Shown piece after piece: positions 18,199-29,079 of a DNA stretch of 64,000 nucleotides (positions within the stretch are counted from its first letter, which is position 1; the number at the start of each line of letters is the position of its first letter). Source of the stretch: Joostella atrarenae (GTDB taxonomy: Bacteria > Bacteroidota > Bacteroidia > Flavobacteriales > Flavobacteriaceae). Position numbers and translations under genes: made by a program. The stretch is taken from positions 1-64,000 of the forward strand of contig NZ_JAETXX010000006.1 in NCBI RefSeq assembly GCF_021764745.1. Reading direction: 5' to 3'. The notes under the pieces are model-generated. The model was not told the DNA's origin. It saw only the letters and a program-made list of their open reading frames with translations, and did not search any database.

Positions 18199-19728
18199 AT
18201 GCAAAACAACGTACTCATTTTAGATTTCGGTTCGCAGTACACTCAACTGATCGCAAGACGCGTTAGAGAGCTTAATATATTCTGCGAAATATACCCTTAC
18301 AACAATCCACCAGAAGACCTTTCTGTTTATAAAGCAGTAATTCTATCTGGAAGTCCATTTTCAGTAAGAGCAGAAGATGCTCCACATCCAGATTTATCAC
18401 AGATTCGTGGTAAAGTGCCTATGTTAGCAGTTTGTTATGGAGCACAATACTTAGCTCATTTTGGCGGTGGAGAAGTAGCACCTTCAAATACACGAGAATT
18501 TGGTCGCGCTAATCTTTCTTTTATAGCTGAAGACCAACTTTTCTTTGAAGATATTTCTGTAGGAAGCCAAGTGTGGATGAGTCATAGTGATACTATCAAA
18601 AAATTACCTGAAGGGGGAGTTATTTTAGCAAGTACAAACGATGTTAAAAATGCATCCTATAAAATAGAAGGAGAAGAAACATATGCAATACAATTCCACC
18701 CAGAAGTATATCATTCTACTGATGGAAAGCAATTACTAGAGAATTTCTTAGTTAAAATTGCTGGTGTTGAACAAACATGGACTCCAGATAATTTTGTAGA
18801 TATGACCGTTGCCGAACTTAAGGAAAAGATTGGAAACGATCGCGTAGTTTTAGGACTTTCTGGAGGAGTAGATTCTACAGTGGCTGCAGTATTACTTAAT
18901 AAAGCTATCGGTGATAATCTATATTGTATTTTCGTAAACAATGGTTTATTGCGTAAAGATGAGTTCCAAAGTGTATTAGATCAATATGAAGGAATGGGGC
19001 TTAATGTTAAAGGTGTAGATTCTTCAGCTAGATTCTTAGATGCTTTAGCGGGAATTGAAGATCCTGAGTTAAAGCGTAAAGCTATTGGTCGTGTGTTTAT
19101 AGAGGTTTTTGATGATGAGGCACACGAAATTAATGATGTAAAATGGCTAGGTCAAGGAACTATTTATCCAGATGTAATCGAGTCGATTTCTGTAAATGGT
19201 CCTTCAGCAACAATAAAAAGTCACCACAATGTAGGGGGACTTCCAGATTTTATGAAGCTGAAAGTGGTAGAGCCATTAAAGATGTTGTTTAAAGATGAAG
19301 TTCGCCGTGTAGGTGCTTCTATGGGAATAGATCCAGAATTATTAGGGAGACATCCTTTTCCAGGACCTGGATTGGCAATTCGTATCTTAGGAGATATTAC
19401 TGCAGAGAAAGTTCGTATCCTTCAAGAAGTAGATGCTATTTTTATAAATGGCCTAAAAGATTGGGGATTATATGATAAAGTATGGCAAGCAGGAGCTATG
19501 TTATTACCTGTAAACTCAGTAGGAGTAATGGGAGATGAACGTACTTACGAAAAATGTGTAGCTTTACGTGCTGTAGAAAGTACCGATGGTATGACTGCAG
19601 ACTGGGTGAATTTACCGTACGAATTTCTACAAAAAACGTCTAATGATATAATAAACAAAGTAAAAGGCGTTAATAGAGTAGTGTACGATATTAGTTCAAA
19701 ACCACCAGCTACAATTGAGTGGGAATAA
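18199..19728 (+). CDS. guaA: GMP synthase (glutamine-hydrolysing)
   Basis: 509 residues. The N-terminal class I glutaminase starts [17 protein letters not shown]; its nucleophile is in [10 protein letters not shown] (Cys about 80) and the His-Glu pair in [10 protein letters not shown]. The ATP-pyrophosphatase domain has the P-loop [15 protein letters not shown] (about 215-229). The C-terminal dimerisation domain includes [14 protein letters not shown] and ends PPATIEWE. It converts XMP to GMP with glutamine and ATP. The ATG at 18199 matches the family N-terminus; a TTG two codons upstream lies inside the promoter box and is rejected. Confidence 0.98.
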   Translation: MQNNVLILDFGSQYTQLIARRVRELNIFCEIYPYNNPPEDLSVYKAVILSGSPFSVRAEDAPHPDLSQIRGKVPMLAVCYGAQYLAHFGGGEVAPSNTREFGRANLSFIAEDQLFFEDISVGSQVWMSHSDTIKKLPEGGVILASTNDVKNASYKIEGEETYAIQFHPEVYHSTDGKQLLENFLVKIAGVEQTWTPDNFVDMTVAELKEKIGNDRVVLGLSGGVDSTVAAVLLNKAIGDNLYCIFVNNGLLRKDEFQSVLDQYEGMGLNVKGVDSSARFLDALAGIEDPELKRKAIGRVFIEVFDDEAHEINDVKWLGQGTIYPDVIESISVNGPSATIKSHHNVGGLPDFMKLKVVEPLKMLFKDEVRRVGASMGIDPELLGRHPFPGPGLAIRILGDITAEKVRILQEVDAIFINGLKDWGLYDKVWQAGAMLLPVNSVGVMGDERTYEKCVALRAVESTDGMTADWVNLPYEFLQKTSNDIINKVKGVNRVVYDISSKPPATIEWE

Positions 19729-19796
19729 ATAAAGTTTGAAGATTTATACATTCTCTTATTCTTATTTGTATGAATAAAAGGGTGATATCATTATAA

Positions 19797-19839
19797 ATTT
19801 CTAGCTTTCGGGTTCAAAAAGTTCTCGAGAGCTAGAAAT
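19797..19839. terminator. Stem-loop downstream of guaA, probable terminator or attenuator
   Basis: A 16-bp stem with G-U pairs (19797-19812 with 19824-19839) and an 11-nt loop. There is no strong T run after it on the plus strand (ATTAATTAAAA), so termination is plausible rather than certain. A TCAGGCCTGA palindrome lies at 19853-19862, just before the next gene. Confidence 0.45.
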
Positions 19840-19878
19840 ATTAATTAAAACCTCAGGCCTGAAATCAAAATAAACTGT

Positions 19879-21846
19879 ATGAGCAATAGTAAAGTCATTT
19901 TTATACTCGCATTTCTTTTTTGCGTAACCTTACACGCACAAAAGTTCGAGACCCATGCCGTTAAAGCAGGGGAGACCTTAGAGAGTATCGCTAAGAAATA
20001 CCAAGTTACACCATACTCGATTCTAAAGTTAAACCCAGAAGTAAAAAATGGAGTAAAAGCGAATACCATTGTTGTTATACCGATTTCAGAAGCAAGTGCT
20101 ACTTCTCAGACAACACCTACAACTACACAAACAGACGAAGTAGAGCGTTTTATAGAGCACAAAGCAAAAAGAAAAGAAACACTTTATAGTATCGCTAAAG
20201 AATACAATGTTTCTGTAGACGATATAAAGCGTTATAACAAAGAATTATATAGCAGACAGCTAAAAAGAAACGAGAAAATTCAAATTCCAGTTTTTGGAAC
20301 AGCCGTTAGTGCTGGTTCAGAATCTATGGAAAGAGAAGGTTTAGTGGCGCATACAGTGGCACCAAAAGAAGGGCCTTGGCGAATTGCTTACGAGCATGGA
20401 ATCACAGTAGATTCTTTAAAAACGTTGAACCCAAATATGAAAGAAGTTTTAAAGGAAGGTGATGTTTTATGGGTTCCTTTTGTGGCTGGAAATAATAAAA
20501 AACCAGTAGAAGTAGATGCTTACAACTACTATACAGTGCTTCCTAAAGAAGGTTTTTATAGACTTAAAGTTAAATTAGGAGTAACACAAGAAGAAATAGA
20601 AGCGCTAAATCCAGAAGTAAAAGCCGATGGGTTAAAAGTAGGAATGGTGCTTAAACTCCCTAAGAATAAAATGGGAGATCTTACTGTAAATAACGGACAA
20701 CTAATAGAGAAATTTTCTCTTTTAGATAGCCTTAATTATAATCAGAAATCAACACTAGCAATAATCCTACCTTTTAAATTAGACGAGCTAGATTTTGATA
20801 ATTTAGATACCAATAAAGAAAAAATAAAGAGAGATAAACTACTAAGTGTTTCCTTAGATTTTTATACTGGAGCACTTATGGCGATAGATTCAGTTAAAAA
20901 ACTCGGACTCTCTGTAGATGTTAAGGTTTTCGATAGTGGAGCAAACGATGCTAAAGTAGGGCAACTTGCTTCTAGCGGAAAATTAAACAATGTAGATGCT
21001 ATTGTAGGACCTATTTTACCAACTACTTTTAATCGTGTTTCGGGCTCAGTTAGAGCTACAAACACGCCTGTTTTTGCACCTTTCTCTAATAAGGGAATTA
21101 CTGCTAATCCAAATGTATTTCAGACATTGCCATCAGACGATTTGCTTAGACAGAAAATGATAGATTACTTAAAAATTAATGCAGTTAATAAAAATGTAAT
21201 CGTCATAGCAGATAAGAAAAGTGTTGCAGTAAAGAGTCAGTTGCAAGCAGCTTTTCCTGGAGCTAAAATAATCAATCCAATAGAGGATAAGTTTATTCGT
21301 TTAGATGAGATAAACCCTTTCCTATCAAAAGATCAAGAGAATTGGGTGATTGTAGAAACAAATAGTATTCCTTTGCTTACTAATATCACAGGAGTAGTAA
21401 ATTCAGCAAAAACAGAAGAATACAATATTACATTATTAACTACTTTAAAAGGTAGCGCTTACGACAGTGATAATATTTCTAATATGCATTTATCAAACTT
21501 AAACTTTCATTTTCCAACTGTAGATAAGCTTTCAAGTTTAAACACACCTTTTACTAAAAGTTATAGTAAAAAGTATGGAGCGACACCAAATAGATATGCC
21601 ACTAGAGGTTTCGATATTACAATGGATGTACTTTTGCGTTTAGGATATAATAAAGATTTAGATTTTGTAGCTTCCAAAGTAAGTGAAACAGAATATATCG
21701 AGAACAAATTCGATTATAGAAAAAAACTTTCTGGAGGATATTCCAACCAAGCGGTTTATATAGTAAAATACGATAATTTAGAAATTAAAGAAGCTAAAAA
21801 CGATGCCAACCTCGATAGTAACATACTTGGGAGCACTTCGAACTAA
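19879..21846 (+). CDS. LysM-repeat protein with periplasmic-binding-like domain
   Basis: 655 residues. A signal peptide (about 1-20, ending LHAQ) precedes LysM peptidoglycan-binding repeats: HAVKAGETLESIAKKYQVTPYSILKLNP (about 25-68), HKAKRKETLYSIAKEYNVSVDDIKRYN (about 93-135), and two weaker ones at about 154-200 and 216-260. The C-terminal half (about 285-640) resembles a type 1 periplasmic binding fold (LAIILPFKLDELDF, VDAIVGPILPTTF, NTPVFAPFSNKG). It is probably a periplasmic wall-bound protein that senses or handles a ligand; no enzyme motif is visible. Its 3' end overlaps the OsmC gene by 44 bp. Confidence 0.88.
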   Translation: MSNSKVIFILAFLFCVTLHAQKFETHAVKAGETLESIAKKYQVTPYSILKLNPEVKNGVKANTIVVIPISEASATSQTTPTTTQTDEVERFIEHKAKRKETLYSIAKEYNVSVDDIKRYNKELYSRQLKRNEKIQIPVFGTAVSAGSESMEREGLVAHTVAPKEGPWRIAYEHGITVDSLKTLNPNMKEVLKEGDVLWVPFVAGNNKKPVEVDAYNYYTVLPKEGFYRLKVKLGVTQEEIEALNPEVKADGLKVGMVLKLPKNKMGDLTVNNGQLIEKFSLLDSLNYNQKSTLAIILPFKLDELDFDNLDTNKEKIKRDKLLSVSLDFYTGALMAIDSVKKLGLSVDVKVFDSGANDAKVGQLASSGKLNNVDAIVGPILPTTFNRVSGSVRATNTPVFAPFSNKGITANPNVFQTLPSDDLLRQKMIDYLKINAVNKNVIVIADKKSVAVKSQLQAAFPGAKIINPIEDKFIRLDEINPFLSKDQENWVIVETNSIPLLTNITGVVNSAKTEEYNITLLTTLKGSAYDSDNISNMHLSNLNFHFPTVDKLSSLNTPFTKSYSKKYGATPNRYATRGFDITMDVLLRLGYNKDLDFVASKVSETEYIENKFDYRKKLSGGYSNQAVYIVKYDNLEIKEAKNDANLDSNILGSTSN

Positions 21847-22207
21847 GTGTGTACACCTAAAAAGTAACAATTCTTTTATCACCGATGCTCCAACCGATAA
21901 TAATGGGAAGGGAGAAGCGTTTTCTCCAACCGATACTTTGGCTACAGCTTTAGCGAGCTGCATGCTTACCGTTATGGGGATAAAAGCCCGCGATATGGAG
22001 GTTGATCTTACCAATGCAACGGCTACGGTTACCAAAACTATGGCAGCAGAACCACGTAGAATTTTTAAAATAGAAGTTGTTTTTGATATCCCAACAGCGG
22101 TTACAGAAAAGGAGCGTAAGATTTTAGAAAAAACTGCAAATACTTGTCCAGTTCACTACAGCTTACATCCCGATATAGAAAAAGATATTACTTTTAATTG
22201 GCAGTAG
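21803..22207 (+). CDS. OsmC-family peroxiredoxin-like protein
   Basis: 134 residues, the normal family size. OsmC features are FITDAPTDNNGKGEAFSPTDTLATALASCMLTVMGI (first catalytic Cys about 54), the central helix, and the second Cys in TANTCPVHYSLH (about 114). Family members reduce organic hydroperoxides through the two cysteines. The ATG at 21803 lies inside the LysM gene in another frame; it is favoured because the conserved strand VTYLG begins only five residues later, so the 44-bp overlap is real. Confidence 0.9.
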   Translation: MPTSIVTYLGALRTKCVHLKSNNSFITDAPTDNNGKGEAFSPTDTLATALASCMLTVMGIKARDMEVDLTNATATVTKTMAAEPRRIFKIEVVFDIPTAVTEKERKILEKTANTCPVHYSLHPDIEKDITFNWQ

Positions 22208-22231
22208 TTTAATTGCTTAAAATTAGTTTTT

Positions 22232-22336
22232 ATTCTGGGCATTCCCACGTAAAAAACGTGGTCGCGCTTTCACTACTCGCTTTCCAATAAAAAAATTGAA
22301 AGAGCTCAAACATACCGCTCAATCCCTAATGCGAAA
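22232..22336. repeat. Probable Flavobacteriia dispersed structured intergenic element
   Basis: It begins GGGCATTCCC, then has a CCACGT/ACGTGG hairpin (22245-22261), a second hairpin CTTTCCAAT/ATTGAAAG (22280-22302), and ends GCTCAATCCCTAATGCG. From memory, elements with this order (GGGC...CCC start, GCTTTC-ACT middle, CAATCCCTAACGC end) recur between genes in Flavobacteriia. The assignment rests on that recollection and the visible hairpins. Confidence 0.45.
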
Positions 22337-22382
22337 ATGAGTTGAGAGTTTAAAAGGAACTGTTTGCAGAATAATTGTTTTT

Positions 22383-22424
22383 ACAGCATACAGCATACAG
22401 CATACAGCATACAGCATACAGCCT
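22383..22424. repeat. 7-bp tandem repeat ACAGCAT, five perfect copies plus one variant
   Basis: ACAGCAT repeats from 22383 to 22417, then ACAGCCT to 22424. It is a simple microsatellite 23 bp before the DUF3820 gene and could vary in copy number. Confidence 0.9.
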
Positions 22425-22447
22425 AGCATAAACCCAACTAAAAAAGC

Positions 22448-22675
22448 ATGGATTTAGATCAAAACAGAGAGTTCTTAGTTAAATTGGCACATGCTAAAAT
22501 GCCTTTTGGGAAATATAAAGACCGTTATTTAATAGATATTCCAGAGCCTTACTATGTTTGGTTCCGACAAAAAGGATTTCCAAACGGGAAATTAGGGATG
22601 CAATTGGAGGCTATGTACGAAATAAAAGTAAACGGATTGGAAGAACTTATTTATAAAATTCGTAAAGTAAGATAA
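22448..22675 (+). CDS. DUF3820 family small protein
   Basis: 75 residues. The conserved core MPFGKYKDRYLIDIPEPYYVWFRQKGFPNGKLGMQLEAMYEIK (about 18-60) matches the DUF3820 family, annotated elsewhere as a putative quorum-sensing-regulated factor without a known biochemical function. The first 17 residues are polar. It is separate from the upstream OsmC gene (240-bp gap with repeats) and from pyrG. Function is unknown. Confidence 0.85.
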   Translation: MDLDQNREFLVKLAHAKMPFGKYKDRYLIDIPEPYYVWFRQKGFPNGKLGMQLEAMYEIKVNGLEELIYKIRKVR

Positions 22676-22749
22676 GGATTACTTTTAATTCTCTCAAAAA
22701 CAATCACAAAATCCCCCTATAAGAAAAGTGTTTTTTTAATTCTTATTTG

Positions 22750-22757
22750 TATTTTTG
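22750..22757 (+). promoter_or_regulatory. -7 promoter box (TATTTTTG) for pyrG
   Basis: An exact TAnnTTTG match 54 bp before the pyrG ATG. The -33 region is T-rich without a clear TTG. Confidence 0.5.
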
Positions 22758-22802
22758 CCGCGATATTTTCAACAAGCTGTTTAGGCAGGCAAATTCATTT
22801 AA

Positions 22803-24428
<1,626 letters not shown>

Positions 24429-24435
24429 TGTCAGT

Positions 24436-24468
24436 TTGACATGAATATAAGATTTGGGCATATCTTTG
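24436..24468 (+). promoter_or_regulatory. Complete Bacteroidota promoter for yidC (TTG, 22-bp spacer, TATCTTTG)
   Basis: TTG at 24436-24438 and TATCTTTG at 24461-24468 are separated by 22 bp, within the 17-23 bp range described for Flavobacterium promoters. The yidC ATG is 70 bp downstream of the box, leaving a leader of about 60 nt. Confidence 0.6.
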
Positions 24469-24538
24469 CAAACTAAAATTTAGCAATGATTATTGCCCTT
24501 ATTTATTGAGAGGGAAAATTTATTTTAATAAAAATTAA

Positions 24539-26419
24539 ATGGAAGAAAAGAAATTTGATATTAACTCAATCTTAGGATTTGTACTTATAGGTGCAATTTT
24601 AATGTGGGTTATATATAACAATCAGCCAACGGAAGAAGAAATTCAAGCTGAAAAAGCGAAGCAAGAGCAGGTAGAGAAAGCAAAAGAGCAAGAAAAAAAT
24701 GCTGCTGTAGTAGAAACTGTTCCAGAAGTTAACCTACAAGATTCTACGGCTTTAGAACAGTATAAAGGTTCTTTAGGTGCTTTTGCATATTCTGCAAGCT
24801 TACCTTCTGCTAAAGAAAATACTACTGTTTTTGAAAACGAATTGGTACGTTTTGAAGTTAGTAATAAAGGAGGGCAAATTATAGAAGCTAAATTAAAAAA
24901 CTTTAAAACATTTGATTCTATTCCTGTATATCTTGTAAAAGATGGGAATGCTTCATTTAATTTAACTTTCGCAACTACAGATAATCGTACGCTAAATACA
25001 AAAGATCTTTTCTTTGAGCCTTCTATTACAAAAAATGGGGAGAATCAAGTGCTTTCAATGAAGCTAAAGACTTCTAATAACAAGTTTTTAGAATATCGTT
25101 ATGAGCTTAAACCAGATGAGTATCTTGTAGACTTCACGGTAAGATCTCAAGGATTAAATGGTGTTCTTAATAGTTCTCAACCTGCACAATTAGATTGGAA
25201 ACTTAAAGGAATCCGTCATAGTAGAAGTATAAAATATGAAAATCGTTATACTAGATTAACATACTTCCATGATGGGAGTGTTAGTAAATTGTCGCCTTCT
25301 GGAGAAGATGATGAGGCAGATACTAATGTAAGCTGGATCTCATATAGACAGCATTTCTTTAGTTCAATGCTTATCAATCCAGATTCTTTTTCTAATGTAT
25401 CTATGACTTCGGAGCAGATGTTCGAAGATGAGAGTCCAGAGGAGCAATATGTGAAATTATACACAGCATCTACACCGTTAGAAATTAAAGGTGGAGAGCT
25501 TAATTATAATATGCATTGGTATTACGGACCAACAGATGCAAGAGTATTTAAAAAATATAAAGACTTAGAGCTTGTTGAGTCTATTCCATTTGGATGGGGA
25601 ATCTTTGGGTTTATTAACAAACATGTTTTTACTCCTTTATATGATTACCTAAGCTCTGTTTTTCCTTATGGAATTGCAATTATTGTGATGACAATTATTG
25701 TAAGGTTGGCTTTATCTCCAGTTACATATAAGTCTTATCTATCTCAAGCGAAGATGAAGGTTATTAAGCCTGAGGTAACTGAGATAGCTCAAAAGTACAA
25801 GGATAATCCAATGAAGCGTCAGCAGGAAACTATGAAGCTTTATAGTAAAGCTGGAGTCAGCCCAATGAGTGGTTGTGTGCCTGGTTTACTACAGATTCCT
25901 GTATTCTACGCCTTATTTATGTTTTTCCCAACAGCAATAATGTTGCGTCAGAAACCATTCTTATGGGCAGATGATCTTTCTTCTTATGATATCGTATACA
26001 AATTCCCTGATGGGTTTAGTATTCCTTTCTATGGAGATCACGTGAGTTTGTTCCCAATCTTAGCTTCTGTTGCTATTTTCTTTTATATGAAAATGACAAC
26101 TGGACAGCAGCAAGCAATGCAGCAACCAGCACAAGAGGGAATGCCAGATATGGGAAGCATTATGAAAGTGATGATTTACATTTCTCCAATAATGATGCTT
26201 TTCTTCTTTAATAACTATGCAAGTGGATTGAGTTTGTATTATTTTGTATCGAACTTGATTACAATTCTTATCATGTTGGTAATTAAAAATTACATTATCG
26301 ACGATGAGAAGATTCATGCTAAGATTCAAGAAAACAAGAAGAAACCTAAGAAAGAGAGTCGTTTTCAGAAGAAAATGAGAGAGATGATGGATCAGGCGGA
26401 AGCTCAGAAAAAGAAATAA
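24539..26419 (+). CDS. yidC: YidC membrane protein insertase
   Basis: 626 residues. The N-terminal membrane anchor lies at about 10-25 (ILGFVLIGAILMWVIYNNQP), followed by a Glu/Lys linker and a periplasmic beta-sandwich (about 85-345). The 60-kDa inner membrane protein core spans about 365-590 (YGIAIIVMTIIVRLALSPVTYKSYLSQAKM, QIPVFYALF, NNYASGLSLYYFVSNL), and a basic Lys-rich tail may contact ribosomes. It inserts and folds inner-membrane proteins with or without Sec. The extended basic C-terminus is usual in Bacteroidota. It ends at a strong bidirectional terminator. Confidence 0.97.
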   Translation: MEEKKFDINSILGFVLIGAILMWVIYNNQPTEEEIQAEKAKQEQVEKAKEQEKNAAVVETVPEVNLQDSTALEQYKGSLGAFAYSASLPSAKENTTVFENELVRFEVSNKGGQIIEAKLKNFKTFDSIPVYLVKDGNASFNLTFATTDNRTLNTKDLFFEPSITKNGENQVLSMKLKTSNNKFLEYRYELKPDEYLVDFTVRSQGLNGVLNSSQPAQLDWKLKGIRHSRSIKYENRYTRLTYFHDGSVSKLSPSGEDDEADTNVSWISYRQHFFSSMLINPDSFSNVSMTSEQMFEDESPEEQYVKLYTASTPLEIKGGELNYNMHWYYGPTDARVFKKYKDLELVESIPFGWGIFGFINKHVFTPLYDYLSSVFPYGIAIIVMTIIVRLALSPVTYKSYLSQAKMKVIKPEVTEIAQKYKDNPMKRQQETMKLYSKAGVSPMSGCVPGLLQIPVFYALFMFFPTAIMLRQKPFLWADDLSSYDIVYKFPDGFSIPFYGDHVSLFPILASVAIFFYMKMTTGQQQAMQQPAQEGMPDMGSIMKVMIYISPIMMLFFFNNYASGLSLYYFVSNLITILIMLVIKNYIIDDEKIHAKIQENKKKPKKESRFQKKMREMMDQAEAQKKK

Positions 26420-26441
26420 TAATTAGTATTATTCTGATATA

Positions 26442-26479
26442 AAAAAGGGTGATTTGAATATTTTCAAATCACCCTTTTT
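26442..26479. terminator. Bidirectional terminator between yidC and the GMC small-subunit gene
   Basis: A perfect 17-bp stem (26442-26458 with 26463-26479) with a TATT loop and A/T runs at both ends. It serves yidC on plus and the oxidoreductase pair on minus. Confidence 0.92.
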
Positions 26480-26497
26480 ACTTTAGTTATTTTTAGG

Positions 26498-27091
26498 TTA
26501 CAATGAATAACCTAACTTATTATCCCAATTAATACATCCTTGGAAAGGTCCAGGAACAGGGTCGTATACAAGTACTTTCTCTCCAATGTACTCACTATTT
26601 TTATAAGCCCATATTGTATTTCCTCTTACTTTATTCAGAAAATTATATACCAATACTTCTGGATTGTTAAACGTTCCTTTGTTAATGCTATTGAGATAAG
26701 CTTCTTGCTTTTCTTTAGGTGCATTAAAATAGGTGTTTAGAAGTTTGTCGCAAGCCTCAGTTGTGAAATTATCTTTTTCTAAAATAGAAGTAGCTTCTAC
26801 ACATCCTTTACGAATGGTAGCTTTTTCTTCGTCAGAAAGTAATTCTGCAAAACTAAGATCTATGAACTTAGGAATATTAAGTTCTGCAGCTCCAGGAAGA
26901 TCTGTTTTAGGGAGAATTAATTCTGTAATTTTATCTATAACAACAGCTTGTTTTTCATTGAAGAAAATAGGACTCCATGTAGTTTTATTTTCCTCTGTTT
27001 GACAGCTTTGTAGAATGGAAAATAGTGTAGGAGCAGCAGCTGCATATCCTAGCGATAAACCAATTCTTGATAATGCTTTTCTTCTCTCCAT
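26498..27091 (-). CDS. Gluconate 2-dehydrogenase subunit 3-like protein, Tat lipoprotein
   Basis: 197 residues from the preferred ATG. The N-terminus MERRKALSRIGLSLGYAAAAP has a twin-arginine motif and ends in ILQSC, so it is a Tat-exported lipoprotein candidate. The mature part resembles the small subunit of membrane GMC dehydrogenases (ITELILPKTDLPGAAELNIPKFIDLSFAELL). The start at 27091 is one base past the stop of the GMC gene; the longer frame to 27124 would put eleven residues before the RR signal and overlap the large subunit. It probably escorts the folded FAD subunit through Tat and stabilises it. No haem c subunit gene is adjacent. Confidence 0.85.
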   Translation of the reverse strand: MERRKALSRIGLSLGYAAAAPTLFSILQSCQTEENKTTWSPIFFNEKQAVVIDKITELILPKTDLPGAAELNIPKFIDLSFAELLSDEEKATIRKGCVEATSILEKDNFTTEACDKLLNTYFNAPKEKQEAYLNSINKGTFNNPEVLVYNFLNKVRGNTIWAYKNSEYIGEKVLVYDPVPGPFQGCINWDNKLGYSL

Positions 27092-27092
27092 A

Positions 27093-28784
27093 TTAGCTAA
27101 TTTTTTTAAATTGTTTCGCAGCATGATCCGCTGCTCTTGCTGTGAATGCCATATATGTTAGTGACGGATTCTGACATGCTGCAGAGGTCATAAAAGCACC
27201 ATCAGTTACATAAACATTTGGTACAGCGTGTAATTGATTGTTTTTATTAACAACAGATGTTTTGGCATCATATCCCATTCGAGCTCCTCCCATTTCATGA
27301 ATTCCTAAGCCAGGTCCTCCTGGATCATCATAAGTAGATACATCTTTAAACCCTGCTTTTTCAAGCATTTCTGCGCCTTGTTTTAATATATCCTTTCTCA
27401 TATTATATTCGTTTTCCTTAAATTCTACATCAAAATCTAATGTTGGTAATCCCCAACTATCAAGCTTTTCGTAATTTAAAGTAACTTTATTTTCATCATA
27501 AGGAAGCATTTCTCCAAAACCAGTCATTCCAAAGTTCCAACCTCCAATATCAAGAATATTATCTTTAAGTTCTTTTCCGTATCCCATTTCAGCAACAGAA
27601 GTAGTCCAATCCCCTCGATTAGCTCCACCTTGATATCCGTAGCCTCTTATAAAATCTTTGGCAGTTGTTTCCTTACTAAGGTTTCTAAATCTAGGAATAT
27701 AGATTCCGTTAGGTCTACGTCCTTTAAAATACTTATCCTCAAACCCATCCATTTTTCCATTGGCTCCTAGTCGGTAATGATGATCCATAATATTAGTACC
27801 TAAAGAACCAGAATCGTTCCCCATTCCGTTAGGGAATCTGTTGGATTTGGATTGTAGAAGTATTGAGTTGGTAGCCATTGCCGAAGCACATAAAAATATA
27901 ATAGAAGCAGAGAATTCGTGTTTCTCATTAGTCTCTGCGTCTATTATTTTAACTCCTGTAGCTTTTTCGATACCTTCATCATAGATAATTTCATAGGCTA
28001 TAGAATTAGGTCTTAATGTCATATTGCCTGTTCTCTCCGCTGCTGGTAGGGTAGATGAATTACTACTAAAATATCCACCATACGGACAACCTCTAGAACA
28101 TCTATTTCGAGATTGACAAGTTCCTCTGCCTTCAAAACTTTTGTTCCCAGTAATATGAGCAACTCTACCGATAGTTAAAATTCTATCATTGTAATTTTCA
28201 GATATTTTATCTTTTAAATGCTCTTCAACGCAATTTAAATCCATTGGAGGAAGAAATTTCCCATCTGGTAATTGCTTTAAACCTAAGTTTCTTCCGCTCA
28301 CTCCAATATAAGTTTCTACCTTATCATACCAAGGAGCAATGTCTTTATAACGTACAGGCCAATCAACGCCTATTCCATCCTTTTTGTTAGCTTCAAAATC
28401 AATATCACTCCATCTATAACTTTGTCTTCCCCATGTAATAGATCTTCCTCCAACGTGGTATCCTCGAATCCAATCGAAACGTTTAATTTCATTGTAAGGA
28501 TGCTTCACATCATCTACAAAAAAATGCTTATTCGATTTATCTGGAGCCCAACCTACACGATGTTGCTTATGTTGCGTAGCTTTTTCTTCAGGAGTAAGTG
28601 CTCCTTTTAGCTCGTAATCCCAAGGGTCTTTATGCATGGTAGGATAATCTTTAATGTGCTCTACCATTCTACCCCTTTCGAGTACTAACGTTTTTAAGCC
28701 TTTTTCGCAAAGCTCTTTTGCAGCCCATCCGCCACTTATTCCTGTACCGATAACAATAGCATCATATTGTGGTTTTTCTTTCAT
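27093..28784 (-). CDS. GMC-family FAD-dependent oxidoreductase (sugar or polyol dehydrogenase type)
   Basis: 563 residues. An FAD-binding Rossmann motif lies at the N-terminus (YDAIVIGTGISGGWAAKELCEKG, about 7-29). VGGRSITWGRQSYRWS is the FAD-attachment region, CSRGCPYGGYFSS is a cysteine pair, and the C-terminal catalytic elements are GLGIHEMGGARMG and CQNPSLTYMAFTARAA. This layout fits gluconate/glucoside 3-dehydrogenase-like large subunits. It lacks its own export signal and would ride with the Tat-signal small subunit 1 bp downstream. It probably oxidises a sugar in the periplasm; substrate and electron acceptor are unknown. Confidence 0.9.
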   Translation of the reverse strand: MKEKPQYDAIVIGTGISGGWAAKELCEKGLKTLVLERGRMVEHIKDYPTMHKDPWDYELKGALTPEEKATQHKQHRVGWAPDKSNKHFFVDDVKHPYNEIKRFDWIRGYHVGGRSITWGRQSYRWSDIDFEANKKDGIGVDWPVRYKDIAPWYDKVETYIGVSGRNLGLKQLPDGKFLPPMDLNCVEEHLKDKISENYNDRILTIGRVAHITGNKSFEGRGTCQSRNRCSRGCPYGGYFSSNSSTLPAAERTGNMTLRPNSIAYEIIYDEGIEKATGVKIIDAETNEKHEFSASIIFLCASAMATNSILLQSKSNRFPNGMGNDSGSLGTNIMDHHYRLGANGKMDGFEDKYFKGRRPNGIYIPRFRNLSKETTAKDFIRGYGYQGGANRGDWTTSVAEMGYGKELKDNILDIGGWNFGMTGFGEMLPYDENKVTLNYEKLDSWGLPTLDFDVEFKENEYNMRKDILKQGAEMLEKAGFKDVSTYDDPGGPGLGIHEMGGARMGYDAKTSVVNKNNQLHAVPNVYVTDGAFMTSAACQNPSLTYMAFTARAADHAAKQFKKIS

Positions 28785-29000
28785 TATTTTGGGTGTTTTG
28801 TTGATTTATCGGCAATAAATATACTTAAATAAAGTCATTATGACAATAACTAGCATATTATATTTTTATATCCTTAAATATGAGGGTTTTAAGATATAAA
28901 ACTAATAGGGAGGAAATTTTATTGAGAAGGTTATAATAAAGAAGTAGTGGTAAATAAACTAATAATATAAGAAGGAGGAGAGGAGGGGGTGTATTGAAAA

Positions 29001-29071
29001 AAGTCCTATAATTTATTTAAGAATTCTTATAGTAGGTTGGTACAAAAATCTTTAAATAAATTATAGGACTT
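29001..29071 (-). terminator. Perfect 20-bp inverted repeat with 31-nt loop, likely terminator
   Basis: 29001-29020 and 29052-29071 are exact reverse complements. On the minus strand the second arm runs into TTTTTT, 9 bp after the fasciclin gene stop. The long perfect stem with a large loop is unusual for a simple terminator. Confidence 0.7.
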
Positions 29072-29079
29072 AGGAGATC

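Noticed and set aside
28970-28990. Purine-rich GAAGGAGGAGAGGAGGGGGTG as a strong ribosome binding site
   Set aside because: No start codon or gene follows on the plus strand; it lies between a hairpin and two minus-strand genes.
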